This document shows positions 45,843 to 54,435 of a DNA stretch of 64,000 bases, piece by piece. Position numbers and translations under genes: made by a program. Source of the stretch: Bog-473 sp963726005 (GTDB taxonomy: Bacteria > Actinomycetota > Acidimicrobiia > Acidimicrobiales > RAAP-2); contig CAVSAT010000006.1 of NCBI GenBank assembly GCA_963726005.1, positions 1-64,000 of the forward strand, in the 5' to 3' direction. How positions within the stretch are numbered: position 1 is the first letter of the stretch; every line of letters starts with the position of its first letter. The notes under the pieces were generated by a model. The model was not told the origin of the DNA and did no database searches. It saw only the letters and a program-made list of their open reading frames with translations.

Positions 45843-47423
45843 ATGTTCGCCTTCGTCAAGCGTGTCGCGCTGCGGTCCCAGACCGATCAGTGTGGGCGCG
45901 ACCGTGGTGAATCAGGTGCCGCCCTCGTCCTAGCCCTCCTCTTCCTTGTCGTCATCGGTCTCATCGTCGGCGGGTTGTCGTCGTGGACCGCCAACAGCCT
46001 CACGAACAGCCTGCATTTCCAGACGGACCGGTCCGCTCAGTACGCGCTTTCGAGCACGTCGCAGGTGGCGATCCAGAACATCCGCTACACGCCGCTGCTG
46101 GGTTCGAACCAGACGCTGAACGCGAGCCCCCCCTCGTACTGCTGGGGCCCGACGCCCGCGCCGGGAACGGGCACGGTCTCGGAGCTGACCGTTCTGAATG
46201 ACCAGGTGGCGGTCTGGTGCAGCACCGTGTGGAACCCCACCAGCTCGTCAACCCGAGTTGTCACGGTGTCGGCCTGCCTGACCAGCGTCGTCGCGACGCC
46301 GCCCAGCGGAAGCCCCCTCGCCTCTGTGCAAGCCGCCGCGACCCAGTGCGCCGCGAGTCCGGGGCTGCAGACGAATGTGACCTTTGACGACTACTCCGCG
46401 GCGAATCCATCGGTCAACCCCGGCGTGTGCATCTCCCCGCCGAACGGCACCTGCGGACAAGGCATGACCATTAACAGCTCGACTACCGGTACCGTCAATC
46501 CGGCCGTCACCTCGCTTTCGCCTTCGCCCGCGGTGGGTCCCCTGACGGGGGGTACCGCCTTGACGGTGACAGGGACCGGGTTCGTGATGGGCTCGGGATT
46601 GACGACGGTGAACTTCATCGCCACGAACCTGTCGGCGAACATCGTCTTTCCGGGCGTGAACGTCACCGTGAGTTCTCCCACCTCCCTGACCGTGACGACA
46701 CCGCCCGCGACGACGGTGACCAGTTACTACGTCATCGTCTCCACCGCGAATGGCTCGAGTCAGGCTGGACCCCAGGCGCAGTTCACCTACCAGCCGGTGG
46801 TTCCGACCGTTTCTGGCATTGCGACGGTCTCCGGCGGGACATCGGGCTCGGCGGCCGGCGGCACGTCCATCACCATCAGCGGCACGGGATTCCTGAGCCC
46901 CGTGGCGGGTGACAACACGAAGGTGAGCTTCGTGGACACGGCCAACAATGCCGTCGTCCTGCAGGCGCCGTACATCTCCGTCAATGGGTACAAAAATGGA
47001 GTGCAGACCATCACTGCGACGACGCCTGGCATCGTGCAGGACACGACGTACTACGTCACCGTCACGACCTTCCCCGCGGGAGGTACAAGCGCCACCGGTC
47101 CCATCTTTACGTACGTGCCGCTCACGCCCGTCGTCGCGAGCGTCAACCCAACCTCGGGTGGATCGGGCACCTCCATCACCGTGACCGGTATCGGGTTCGT
47201 GAGCGGGGGGACGACCGTCCAGCTCGTCCCGACGGGGAGCGGGTCGACCCTGAACGCCACGAACGTCGCCGTGTCGGCCTCTACCACCCTCACCGCCACG
47301 GTGCCGTCTGGCGGACAGAACAATGCCACCTACTACGTGGAGATCACGACCACGACCGGTGGCGCGAGCTGCCCGAATTCGGGCTGCGGCTCGGGTGGTG
47401 CGGCACCCATCTACACTTACTAG
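45843..47423 (+). CDS. PilX-like pseudopilin with IPT/TIG domains (third gene of operon)
   Basis: 526 residues. A short basic N-terminus (MFAFVKRVALRSQTDQ) is followed by ESGAALVLALLFLVVIGLIV, the PilX-type N-terminal membrane segment, and WTANSLTNSLHFQTDRSAQY. A cysteine-containing domain follows, then three IPT/TIG modules: VTSLSPSPAVGPLTGGTAL, VSGIATVSGGTSGSAAGGTS and VASVNPTSGGSGTSITVTG. IPT/TIG domains are Ig-like folds of surface proteins. The ATG overlaps the stop of the giant gene. With its two upstream neighbours it forms a unit of pilus-type subunits that carry long adhesive extensions; pilus assembly genes are not in the window. Confidence 0.75.
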   Translation: MFAFVKRVALRSQTDQCGRDRGESGAALVLALLFLVVIGLIVGGLSSWTANSLTNSLHFQTDRSAQYALSSTSQVAIQNIRYTPLLGSNQTLNASPPSYCWGPTPAPGTGTVSELTVLNDQVAVWCSTVWNPTSSSTRVVTVSACLTSVVATPPSGSPLASVQAAATQCAASPGLQTNVTFDDYSAANPSVNPGVCISPPNGTCGQGMTINSSTTGTVNPAVTSLSPSPAVGPLTGGTALTVTGTGFVMGSGLTTVNFIATNLSANIVFPGVNVTVSSPTSLTVTTPPATTVTSYYVIVSTANGSSQAGPQAQFTYQPVVPTVSGIATVSGGTSGSAAGGTSITISGTGFLSPVAGDNTKVSFVDTANNAVVLQAPYISVNGYKNGVQTITATTPGIVQDTTYYVTVTTFPAGGTSATGPIFTYVPLTPVVASVNPTSGGSGTSITVTGIGFVSGGTTVQLVPTGSGSTLNATNVAVSASTTLTATVPSGGQNNATYYVEITTTTGGASCPNSGCGSGGAAPIYTY

Positions 47424-47747
47424 TTCCGCCGCGCACGCCTCCTCCGACAGGACGTCCTGGTTCCGCGTGCCTGCATGCGGCTGCGTTCCACCGATCTGGC
47501 GGCGCACTCACACCACACGTGGACATTTTGAGGACACGGTGTACCGACGGCGCCGCGTCGTGACCCGGCGGCGCAGATATGGAGCCAACCGAGTGAAAGC
47601 AGCAAGGCCGCGGCGAGTCAGGCATGGCTCTGTCGTGTACGCAAAGGCTGACCGAGCCGATCGTTGAAGGGGCCCGTCGTCGAGTTATCGCTCGCCAGAG
47701 CATGCTCGAAGCCGAGAGCTGCCTCCCGGCTTTCTCCGACGTGAAAC

Positions 47748-47791
47748 GCTTGGCCATCGCCAAGAGCAGCGATGACGCTGCTCGGCCAAGC
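47748..47791. repeat. 44-bp hairpin repeat, copy 1
   Basis: Starts GCTTGGCCATCGCCAAGAGC and folds on itself: outer arms CTTGGCC/GGCCAAG and inner arms AGCAGCG/CGCTGCT around an ATGA loop, with an unpaired ATCGCCAAG on one side. It differs from copy 2 by a single base. Confidence 0.85.
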
Positions 47792-47814
47792 GGTCCACGT
47801 CGGTGTTCCCAGGT

Positions 47815-47858
47815 GCTTGGCCGTCGCCAAGAGCAGCGATGACGCTGCTCGGCCAAGC
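47815..47858. repeat. 44-bp hairpin repeat, copy 2
   Basis: Same sequence as copy 1 except G for A at position 8 of the unit, separated from it by 23 nt. Both copies have the same orientation. Only two copies occur, so this is not a CRISPR array; a terminator pair or a REP-like dispersed element fits better. Confidence 0.85.
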
Positions 47859-47897
47859 GCCTACGAACGAATGTGTCCTTGTTGCCCTCCCGGCGAC

Positions 47898-48236
47898 CTA
47901 CCGCAGGTCCAAGAGGAGGTCCCGCAAGGGGACGCCGTCGCAGATGGTCACGATCTTGTCGAAGTCATCCTTGGTCAGGGACTGCTGCACCTCGGGCCAA
48001 CTCCGGGCGCCGTCGCGCATGTAGGCCATGAAGATCTCCCAGATCGCGAGGCGCTTGCGCATGCGCTCGACCTCGAACTCGAGCGAGGCGTAGTCGATGG
48101 GATCGGGGCCCTCGGGGGCCTCCGGTGCCTCCAGCGTCTCGAGAGGAGGCGTGTCGAAGAGGTCCCGACGCAGCCGGTCGAGCGCTGCGTCAATGGAGCG
48201 AGCCTCCGATACCGGCGTGCCCATCCCCATTTGCAT
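47898..48236 (-). CDS. Hypothetical small acidic protein
   Basis: 112 residues, not recognised. Start ATG at 48234-48236 has GAGGAGG six bases upstream; a longer frame to 48,416 lacks such a site. The N-terminus is MQMGMGTPVSEARSIDAALD, followed by a Pro/Glu-rich stretch (LETLEAPEAPEGPDPIDY) and a helical C-terminus (ASLEFEVERMRKRLAIWEIF, WPEVQQSLTKDDFDKIV, ending RDLLLDLR). No membrane segment. It is probably soluble and helical; the function is unknown. Confidence 0.6.
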   Translation of the reverse strand: MQMGMGTPVSEARSIDAALDRLRRDLFDTPPLETLEAPEAPEGPDPIDYASLEFEVERMRKRLAIWEIFMAYMRDGARSWPEVQQSLTKDDFDKIVTICDGVPLRDLLLDLR

Positions 48237-48437
48237 CTGTGCCTCCTCGGTGAACCCGTCCCCCGGGGTGGTCTCAGCTGAGATCACCCCTCCATCTGGA
48301 ATGGTGACAGGCGAGCTGCCAGGGCTATAGATCCGTTCGTCACTAATCGCCGTCGACTGGCCCTGTTGTTGTCGGCGCGTTGGTTTCGTTGTGCGTCCGT
48401 TGACAATTGCCCCCAAAGAGGGCGGGCGGCAGACCTT

Positions 48438-49985
48438 CTAGAGCGGCACCTCGATCAGCGTCGGTCCCGGCTCGGCGAAGCCTCTCTCGAGGGCCGTTGC
48501 CAGGTCCTCGGCCTGCTCGACCCGGTGCGCCGGCACACCCATGCCGTGGGCCAGTTCCGAGAAGTCGAGCTCGGGATCGGTCAGGTCGAGCAGCCGCCGC
48601 GCGAGCGGGCCGCCGCCGTCTGCGCCCACACGGTGGAGTTCCATGTTCAAGATGGCGTAACTGCGATTGGAGAGGACGACGGTGGTCACGTTCAGCCCCT
48701 CGCGTGCTTGGGTCCACAGCGCTTGTGGCGTGTACATGGCGCTCCCGTCGGCCTGCAGGCAGAGCACCGGGCGCTCCGGCGCAGCGACGGAGGCTCCGGT
48801 CGCCATCGGGAGTCCGATGCCGATGGCGCCGCCGGTGAGGGTCAGCCAGTCGTGTCGCGGCCCGCCCGCCGTCGCTCCCGAGACGAAAAGCCCCGACGTG
48901 TTGCCCTCGTCCACCACGATCGTGCCCTCGGGCAACGTGGCGCCCACCGCAGCCGCCAGCGACTCCGTGGTGAGGGCGCCGGTGGGTCTATCGGGACGGC
49001 CCGACGGTGCGGCGATGGCGGCGTCCCTCGCGGCGCCCACGGCTTCGGCCAGCGCCTCCAGGGCGCCAGCCGCATCCTCACCCGGTCGGACCAACGTGTG
49101 CACCGTGCAACCCGAGGGCACGAGGTCGCTCGCCTTGTTGGGGTAGGCGAAGAAGGAGACCGGGGAGGCGGCGTCGACCAGGACGAGGTGGCGCACGCCG
49201 TCGAGCTGGGCCTGGGCCATCTCGGCCAGGTAGGCCAGCCGCTCCACCGCCGGGATACCCGCCCCCCGTTCGAGGTTGGCCGGGAAGGTCTCGCCCAGCA
49301 GTGCGGCGCCCGTCGTGGTCGCCACCCGGCTCGCCGCCTGCAGTCCGTCCGCCCGCAGGGCGCGGCCACCGAGGAGCAGCGCGGCTCGCTCGCCCGAGCG
49401 CAGCGCCTTGGCCGTCTCCTCCACCGTGTCGGCCGGGACGACGGCCGGTCGTCCGCGCGGCCGTGGCGGGCAAGGTCCGCTGCCGGATTCCGACCATGAC
49501 GAGTCAGCCGGGAGGACCAACGTGGCGACGCGGCCGGGCGGACCCAGCGCGGCCGCGACGGCGTCGGCCGCGTCACCGGCCACGTCGTCGGCCCGGGCCG
49601 TCGAGCGGTACCAACCGGAGACCGCGCCGGCGATGGACGCGATGTCCGACTGCAGCGGCGCGTCATAGCGGGCGTGGTACGTGGCGTGGTCGCCCACGAT
49701 GTTGACGACCGGCGTACGGGCGCGGCGCGCATTGTGCAGATTGGCCAACCCGTTGCCGAGCCCGGGTCCAAGATGCAGCAGCGTGGCAGACGGTCGGCCC
49801 GCGACGCGCCCGTAGCCGTCGGCCGCGCCGGTGGCGACACCCTCGAAGAGGCAGAGGACACCGCGCATGGCGGGAACGTCGTCGAGCGCCGCCACGAAGT
49901 GCATCTCCGAGGTGCCCGGATTGGCGAAGCACACGTCGACGCCGGCGCCGACGAGCGTCGAGAGGAGTGCTCGGGCTCCGTTCAT
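48438..49985 (-). CDS. Thiamine-diphosphate-dependent enzyme of the acetolactate synthase / benzoylformate decarboxylase family
   Basis: 515 residues. VDVCFANPGTSEMHFVAALD and LCLFEGVATGAADGYGRVAG (catalytic Glu) begin the N-terminal TPP half, GPGLGNGLANLHNARRA the middle, and GGAIGIGLPMATGASVA, LQADGSAMYTPQALW and VVLSNRSYAIL the C-terminal TPP/Mg motif. Members include ALS-like and decarboxylase enzymes on 2-oxo acids; which one is not certain. The start ATG (49983-49985) overlaps the stop of the FAD-linked oxidase upstream, so both act together, plausibly on the same 2-hydroxy/2-oxo acid. Confidence 0.85.
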   Translation of the reverse strand: MNGARALLSTLVGAGVDVCFANPGTSEMHFVAALDDVPAMRGVLCLFEGVATGAADGYGRVAGRPSATLLHLGPGLGNGLANLHNARRARTPVVNIVGDHATYHARYDAPLQSDIASIAGAVSGWYRSTARADDVAGDAADAVAAALGPPGRVATLVLPADSSWSESGSGPCPPRPRGRPAVVPADTVEETAKALRSGERAALLLGGRALRADGLQAASRVATTTGAALLGETFPANLERGAGIPAVERLAYLAEMAQAQLDGVRHLVLVDAASPVSFFAYPNKASDLVPSGCTVHTLVRPGEDAAGALEALAEAVGAARDAAIAAPSGRPDRPTGALTTESLAAAVGATLPEGTIVVDEGNTSGLFVSGATAGGPRHDWLTLTGGAIGIGLPMATGASVAAPERPVLCLQADGSAMYTPQALWTQAREGLNVTTVVLSNRSYAILNMELHRVGADGGGPLARRLLDLTDPELDFSELAHGMGVPAHRVEQAEDLATALERGFAEPGPTLIEVPL

Positions 49986-51391
49986 ACGTTGTCTCCCGTC
50001 TGCGCCATGCCGAGGAGCCGGCCGGGCCCGAGGATCCCTTGCGGGTCGAACACCCGCTTGATGGAGCGCATCAGGTCGAGCGACACCGGATCTTGCATTT
50101 CGAGGAAGTAGGACAGCTTCGCCGTCCCGATACCGTGCTCCCCGGAGATGGCACCCCCGGCTGCAAGCGCCAACTCGAAGCTGGCGTGCATCAGCGCATG
50201 CCGCCGGTCGTCCTCGGGCTGGAAGACCGAGATATGCACGTTGCCGTCTCCGATATGACCGCAGCCGGTGACGAGTGCCCCGTGCTCTTGGGCGAGCACT
50301 GCGACCTTGGCCAGGTAGTCGGGGATGGTCGCCCGTGGGATCACGGCGTCGATGAGATCGTCGCACCCCGCTGCCTTACCGACGAAGAACGCTCTCTCAC
50401 GGGCCGCGATGAGCTGGGCCCCGGACGTGGCGGGCAGCACGTAGACGTCGAGGGCCGCTAGCTCCTCCAGCAGCGTCCCAAGTCGCTCGACATCCTCGTC
50501 CACCCGACCCGGGTCCATGCCCTCCACCACGACCACGAGGTAGGCCAGAGTCTGCGCCTTCACGTCGTCGGGCACGCCGAGGTCGAGGCCGGCGGCCTTG
50601 GTGATGCCGGCCATGACCAGGACGTCGATGTATTCGAGGATCGACGGGTTGATACCGCTGTTCACGATGTGGGGGACGGCCTGCGCCACTTGGGCAAGGG
50701 TCGCGAAGGGGGCGAGAACCGTAGAGGATGCAGTGAAGCGAGGCTGCACCTTCACCGTGACCTCGGTCGTGATGGCCAGCGTGCCTTCCGAGCCGATCAG
50801 CAGCTGCGTCAGGTCGTAGCCGCTCGACGATTTGACGAACTTGCCCCCCGTGCGCAGCACGGTGCCGTCGGCCAGCACCACCTCCAGTCCGAGGACGTGA
50901 TGACGGGTGACCCCGTAGCGGACCGCCCGCATTCCACCGGCATTGGTGGCCACGTTCCCGCCCAGCGAACCGCTCTGCTCACCCGGAGAGACGGGATAGA
51001 TAAGCCCGAGCGGCGCGAGCTCGCCGTTGAGCTGTTCCAGCGTCACGCCAGGCTCCACCACTGCGACCTGGTTCTCCGTGTCGATCTCGCGGATCCGTTT
51101 CATGCGGTCGAAGGCCAGCAGGATGCCGTTGGCCAGCGGGACCGCTGCGCCCGAGAGGCCGGTGCCGCTGCCACGGGCGACTACCGGCACCTTGAGCTCG
51201 CTGGCCAGCCGCAGGACCTCGGACACCTCGCCCGTGGACCCGGGAAACACGACGGCCCGGGGGACAACCGGCGTCGTCGTGAGCGCCTCGTCGTGGGTGT
51301 AGTCAGCGTGGATGGACTCACCCACGACCACATGGTTCTCGCCGACGGCCTTACGCAGTTGTTCCAGGAGCTCGGACATGGGATGGGCCAT
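49982..51391 (-). CDS. FAD-linked 2-hydroxyacid oxidase/dehydrogenase (GlcD / D-lactate dehydrogenase type)
   Basis: 469 residues from the ATG at 51391 (a second ATG at 51379 is possible). The PCMH FAD domain has VPVVARGSGTGLSGAAVPLA, YPVSPGEQSGSLGGNVATNAGG and IGSEGTLAITTEVTVKVQP. The C-terminal FAD-oxidase domain has TGCGHIGDGNVHISVF and the end GGAISGEHGIGTAKLSYF. It oxidises a 2-hydroxy acid such as glycolate or D-lactate to the 2-oxo acid. It is immediately followed, with overlap, by a TPP enzyme that could take up a 2-oxo acid. Confidence 0.88.
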   Translation of the reverse strand: MAHPMSELLEQLRKAVGENHVVVGESIHADYTHDEALTTTPVVPRAVVFPGSTGEVSEVLRLASELKVPVVARGSGTGLSGAAVPLANGILLAFDRMKRIREIDTENQVAVVEPGVTLEQLNGELAPLGLIYPVSPGEQSGSLGGNVATNAGGMRAVRYGVTRHHVLGLEVVLADGTVLRTGGKFVKSSSGYDLTQLLIGSEGTLAITTEVTVKVQPRFTASSTVLAPFATLAQVAQAVPHIVNSGINPSILEYIDVLVMAGITKAAGLDLGVPDDVKAQTLAYLVVVVEGMDPGRVDEDVERLGTLLEELAALDVYVLPATSGAQLIAARERAFFVGKAAGCDDLIDAVIPRATIPDYLAKVAVLAQEHGALVTGCGHIGDGNVHISVFQPEDDRRHALMHASFELALAAGGAISGEHGIGTAKLSYFLEMQDPVSLDLMRSIKRVFDPQGILGPGRLLGMAQTGDNV

Positions 51392-51520
51392 CCCCACCTC
51401 GGATCGATCGGGTGGAACGACCTTACCGTCTGCCCCGAGGTCGATCCGAGGTTCACCGGACGCCTTGGGTCGGCGGCCACCATCACATCGCATGCCAGCC
51501 TCGGATGGCGGCCCGGGCGG

Positions 51521-53173
51521 CTACGGGGCGGATCCGGTCCCTTCTGCCGCCTCCGCCAATCGGGCGCGCAGCTCCGCGACGCGCGCCGAGACCTCCGCCG
51601 CCTCCGTTGGGGCCGCCGCCTTCTCGAGCTCCGTGATGGCCCGCTCGACGGGCGCAAGCCACGGGCTCGCTTGCCGCCCGGCCGTTGTGCCCCGGGCCGC
51701 ATCGTCGGCGGATCGCTCGAACCAGCTGCACCACAGCTCTTCCTCAGAGCGGGTCAGCGCGACGTAGAGGAGTCGCCGCTCCTCGTCGACCGCAGCCGGT
51801 GTCTGGGCCGAAGCAATGGGCATGAGCCCGGCGGCGAGCCCGAGGACCATGACCGTCGGCCACTGCAGGCCCTTGGCGCGGTGGAAGGTCGTGAGCACGA
51901 CGCGGTCGCGGTCCACCGGGTCCTCCCACGGTGCGACATCCTCTTCGTGCCGGTCCGCGCCCCGCCGGCCGCTCTCGGCGCGCAGGTCCGACGCCGGACC
52001 GAGGTCGGCCCCGGCGATCATGCTGGGCACTCGGGCTGCGTCCATGGCCGCCTGCACCCGGGCCAACTGGGCGTTGGTGCGCGTCAGCACTGCGATGCTC
52101 GACCACCGGCGACCCGGTGTGCGCGAGAGCTTCGCCCGCTGCGCCGCCCACGCCGCCTCGTCCTCGTCGGTGGCGTGTGACACGACCTTGGGCACCGGCC
52201 CGTCGACACGCGTCGTGTGCGGCGGGGCCACGTCGGCGGCCGAGCCGATGGCTGCCCCCTCCCGGAGCACCGCGGTCGCGACCGCCACGACCTGTGGCGT
52301 GCACCGGTGGTTCTCGTCCAGGCGGAGGACCCTCGTGCCACGGAGGATCTCCGGCAGCCGGTCGAGGAGGGTCGGATCGGCGCCGTTGAACCCGTAGACC
52401 GACTGGTTGGGGTCGCCCACGACGAACAGATCGGGGTCGTCGGCCAGCATGGCGGTCAACAGACGGAACTGGGCCGGGTTCACGTCCTGCATCTCGTCGA
52501 CGAAGAGGTGCCGGGTGCGCCAGCGGATGGAGTCGGCGAACTCGCGGTCGCCGGCCAGCGCGTCCGCACAGGCGACGATCAGATCGTCGAAATCGAGCAG
52601 TCGCCGACGAGACCGCGCCTCCTCGTAGCGGGCGTAGGCGTCCGCCACCTGCTCCGAGCTCACGCCGCTGCGCCGCCGGTGCCGGCGGGCCTCTGCCTCG
52701 TAGCCGTCGGGCGACACGAGCCGCGCCTTGGCCCAGCCGATCTCCCCCTCGAGGGCACGGGTCCGCCGTGGATCACCGGTTGTCACCTCGGCCAGGAGGC
52801 GCCGGCGGTCCGGGAGCAGTTGGGGGGCCGGGCGCCCGCGCAGCTCGCGGTGCTCGCGCAGAAGGCCCAAGGCCGTGCGGTGGAATGTGCCCGCCTTCAC
52901 TCCGGAGACGCCCAGCGAGTAGAGGCGAGTGCGCAGCTCATCGGCCGCCTTGCGGCTGAACGTGGTGACCAGGGTGCGATCGGGCTCGATGGAGCCCTCG
53001 CGTACACGGCGGGCCACCCGCAGCGTGAGGACCCTGGTCTTCCCGGCCCCGGCCCCCGCGACGACGCAGAGCAAGGGCTCGTCCGACTCGATGGCCTCGC
53101 GCTGGGCCATGGTGAGGCGGCTGGCGCCGGGGAGCGCCTCCCAGGTGTCGGTCTCGAAGCCCTCGAACGTCAT
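51521..53173 (-). CDS. UvrD/PcrA-like superfamily 1 DNA helicase
   Basis: 550 residues from the ATG at 53171-53173 (GGAG seven bases upstream). The helicase motifs run VVAGAGAGKTRVLTLRVA (motif I, residues ~38-50), VTTFSRKAADELR, FVDEMQDVNPAQFRLL (motif II), VVGDPNQSVYGFNGA (motif III), LTTFHRAKGLQWPTVMVLGL (motif V) and LLYVALTRSEEEL (motif VI). It is shorter than UvrD/PcrA (~700 residues) and resembles the compact actinobacterial UvrD2-like helicases without the HRDC domain. It likely unwinds DNA in repair. Single gene. Confidence 0.9.
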   Translation of the reverse strand: MTFEGFETDTWEALPGASRLTMAQREAIESDEPLLCVVAGAGAGKTRVLTLRVARRVREGSIEPDRTLVTTFSRKAADELRTRLYSLGVSGVKAGTFHRTALGLLREHRELRGRPAPQLLPDRRRLLAEVTTGDPRRTRALEGEIGWAKARLVSPDGYEAEARRHRRRSGVSSEQVADAYARYEEARSRRRLLDFDDLIVACADALAGDREFADSIRWRTRHLFVDEMQDVNPAQFRLLTAMLADDPDLFVVGDPNQSVYGFNGADPTLLDRLPEILRGTRVLRLDENHRCTPQVVAVATAVLREGAAIGSAADVAPPHTTRVDGPVPKVVSHATDEDEAAWAAQRAKLSRTPGRRWSSIAVLTRTNAQLARVQAAMDAARVPSMIAGADLGPASDLRAESGRRGADRHEEDVAPWEDPVDRDRVVLTTFHRAKGLQWPTVMVLGLAAGLMPIASAQTPAAVDEERRLLYVALTRSEEELWCSWFERSADDAARGTTAGRQASPWLAPVERAITELEKAAAPTEAAEVSARVAELRARLAEAAEGTGSAP

Positions 53174-53317
53174 GACCACACTCCGCACGGTACCGAAGGG
53201 TTGCGCGGAGCACCCGGCGGACCTGTCGCTATCGTGGCCGACCGTCGCCAGGAATGCCCATTGTGGGGCGAAGATCCCGGCGACGTCCCTTCACCTGGAC
53301 CTCGCTCACCCTGCGGG

Positions 53318-54400
53318 CTAAGGCTCAGGGAGCAGGCGGTGGGTCCGCAGCAGTCGGCGCCGGGCGTGGCGGGCCCGCGCCAGGGTCACCAGCTCCTCGA
53401 CGACGGACCCGAACGGCAGGCCCTCGGCCTCCCAGAGCATGGGGAACATCGAGATGGGCGTGAAGCCCGGCATCGTGTTGACCTCGTTGACGACGATCTC
53501 GTCGTCGTCGGCCAGGAAGAGGTCGACGCGGGCCAATCCCTCCACCCGCAACGCCCGGTACGCGGCCGACGCCACCCGTTGGGCGTGCGCCAGCTGGGTG
53601 TCTTCCAAGTCGGTGGGCGCGATGGTCTCGGCGGTCCCCAGCACGTACTTGTCGTCGTAGTCGTAGAACTCCCGGCTGGCGATGATCTCGCCCGCCCGCG
53701 ACACCCGGACCTCCTCGTTGCCGATCAGCGCGAGCTCCAGCTCGCGACCGCGGATGTACTCCTCGAGGATGACGTGATCGTCGAACCCGAACGCCGAGAG
53801 CACGGCGTCACCCAGACCTGCCGCATCGAACACCTTTGCCACCCCGATGGACGACCCGAGGTTGGCCGGCTTGACGAACATCGGCAGGCCGAGGGCCCCC
53901 ACCGCCTCCTTCATCTCCTCGGCCGACCACCGCGCGCGTGCGACGAGCCGCCACGCTGCCACAGGGAGGCCGTGGTCGTGCAGGACGGACTTGGCGACAC
54001 CCTTGTCCATGCAGATGGCGGAGGAGAGGACGCCCGCACCGACATACGCAAGGTTGAGCGCCTCGAGGTGCCCCTGGATCACACCATCCTCGCCGAAGGG
54101 GCCGTGGAGAACCGGGAACACCACCGCACCGGGCGGCAGGCCCTCGTCGAGTTGTCCGAGCACGCCGTCGGGCTGGTGGTGCAGTAGATCATCGGGGGAG
54201 GGCAACGCGTCGACGTCGTCGATGTCGGCCAGGACCCGGTCGGCATCGACCCACTGCTTGTCGTGCGTCAGCCCGATCGCCTTCACGACCAAGCCGGTCT
54301 CGAGGGCGGTCTTCGCGATCCGGCGCGCCGAGATGCATGAGACTTCGTGCTCAGCGGACGGGCCCCCGTAGATGACCGCCAACACTCCCGGATCAGGCAT
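53318..54400 (-). CDS. ddl: D-alanine--D-alanine ligase
   Basis: 360 residues. Makes D-Ala-D-Ala for peptidoglycan. VIYGGPSAEHEVSCISA is the Ddl signature 1, FPVLHGPFGEDGVIQGHLEA and YVGAGVLSSAICMDKGVAKSV precede the ATP-grasp core, and LFVKPANLGSSIGVAK-type binding plus VNEVNTMPGFTPISMFP (signature 2) complete it. The start ATG (54398-54400) is 35 nt from the divergent murF start; the two face away from a shared AT-richer sequence (TATACAAT, 54411-54418). Confidence 0.93.
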   Translation of the reverse strand: MPDPGVLAVIYGGPSAEHEVSCISARRIAKTALETGLVVKAIGLTHDKQWVDADRVLADIDDVDALPSPDDLLHHQPDGVLGQLDEGLPPGAVVFPVLHGPFGEDGVIQGHLEALNLAYVGAGVLSSAICMDKGVAKSVLHDHGLPVAAWRLVARARWSAEEMKEAVGALGLPMFVKPANLGSSIGVAKVFDAAGLGDAVLSAFGFDDHVILEEYIRGRELELALIGNEEVRVSRAGEIIASREFYDYDDKYVLGTAETIAPTDLEDTQLAHAQRVASAAYRALRVEGLARVDLFLADDDEIVVNEVNTMPGFTPISMFPMLWEAEGLPFGSVVEELVTLARARHARRRLLRTHRLLPEP

Positions 54401-54410
54401 CGGACGAGGC

Positions 54411-54418
54411 TATACAAT
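54411..54418. promoter_or_regulatory. Shared promoter region between ddl and murF
   Basis: TATACAAT in a GC-rich stretch. TACAAT (54413-54418) is a candidate -10 box for murF on the plus strand, and the same bases read as GTATAG toward ddl. Two cell-wall ligase genes would be driven from one ~35-nt gap. Confidence 0.45.
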
Positions 54419-54435
54419 CGCCCCCGAGGGCATGC

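Larger units (their letters stand above)
38129..45843 (+). pseudogene. Giant pseudopilin with a long Ig-like module array (two frameshifts as written)
   Basis: Removing two inserted bases (A near 41,792; T near 43,372) gives one predicted protein of ~2,570 residues. It begins MRRRPPNSQ, then a prepilin-type site EAG|DTLVEILIALTVIAVA (Gly25, Glu at mature position 5) and a membrane helix. After ~200 residues come Ig-like or filamin/Big-type modules in three families: two with QQPGNGTGGTPLT-like starts, about five with FAVSNPGTQTAGSTFSVT-like starts, then 13 modules of ~101 residues with PTTAGAAHNVTVTA and GYTGTVHFTSSD. One QQP-type module interrupts these at 43,675-43,980, and a final Big_1-like module ends YSITATAPGLNVVTYTESNT. 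It would extend far from the cell surface, presumably as an adhesive pilus-associated stalk. The stop overlaps the next start (TGATG). Confidence 0.72.
47424..47897. other. Intergenic region with two hairpin repeats
   Basis: 474 nt between the pseudopilin operon and a minus-strand gene. No gene is recognised. It contains the two 44-bp hairpin repeats described separately, which could end transcription from both sides. Confidence 0.6.

Noticed and set aside
47748..47858. Possible CRISPR array
   Set aside because: Only two repeats with a 23-nt spacer, each an extended hairpin, and no cas genes.
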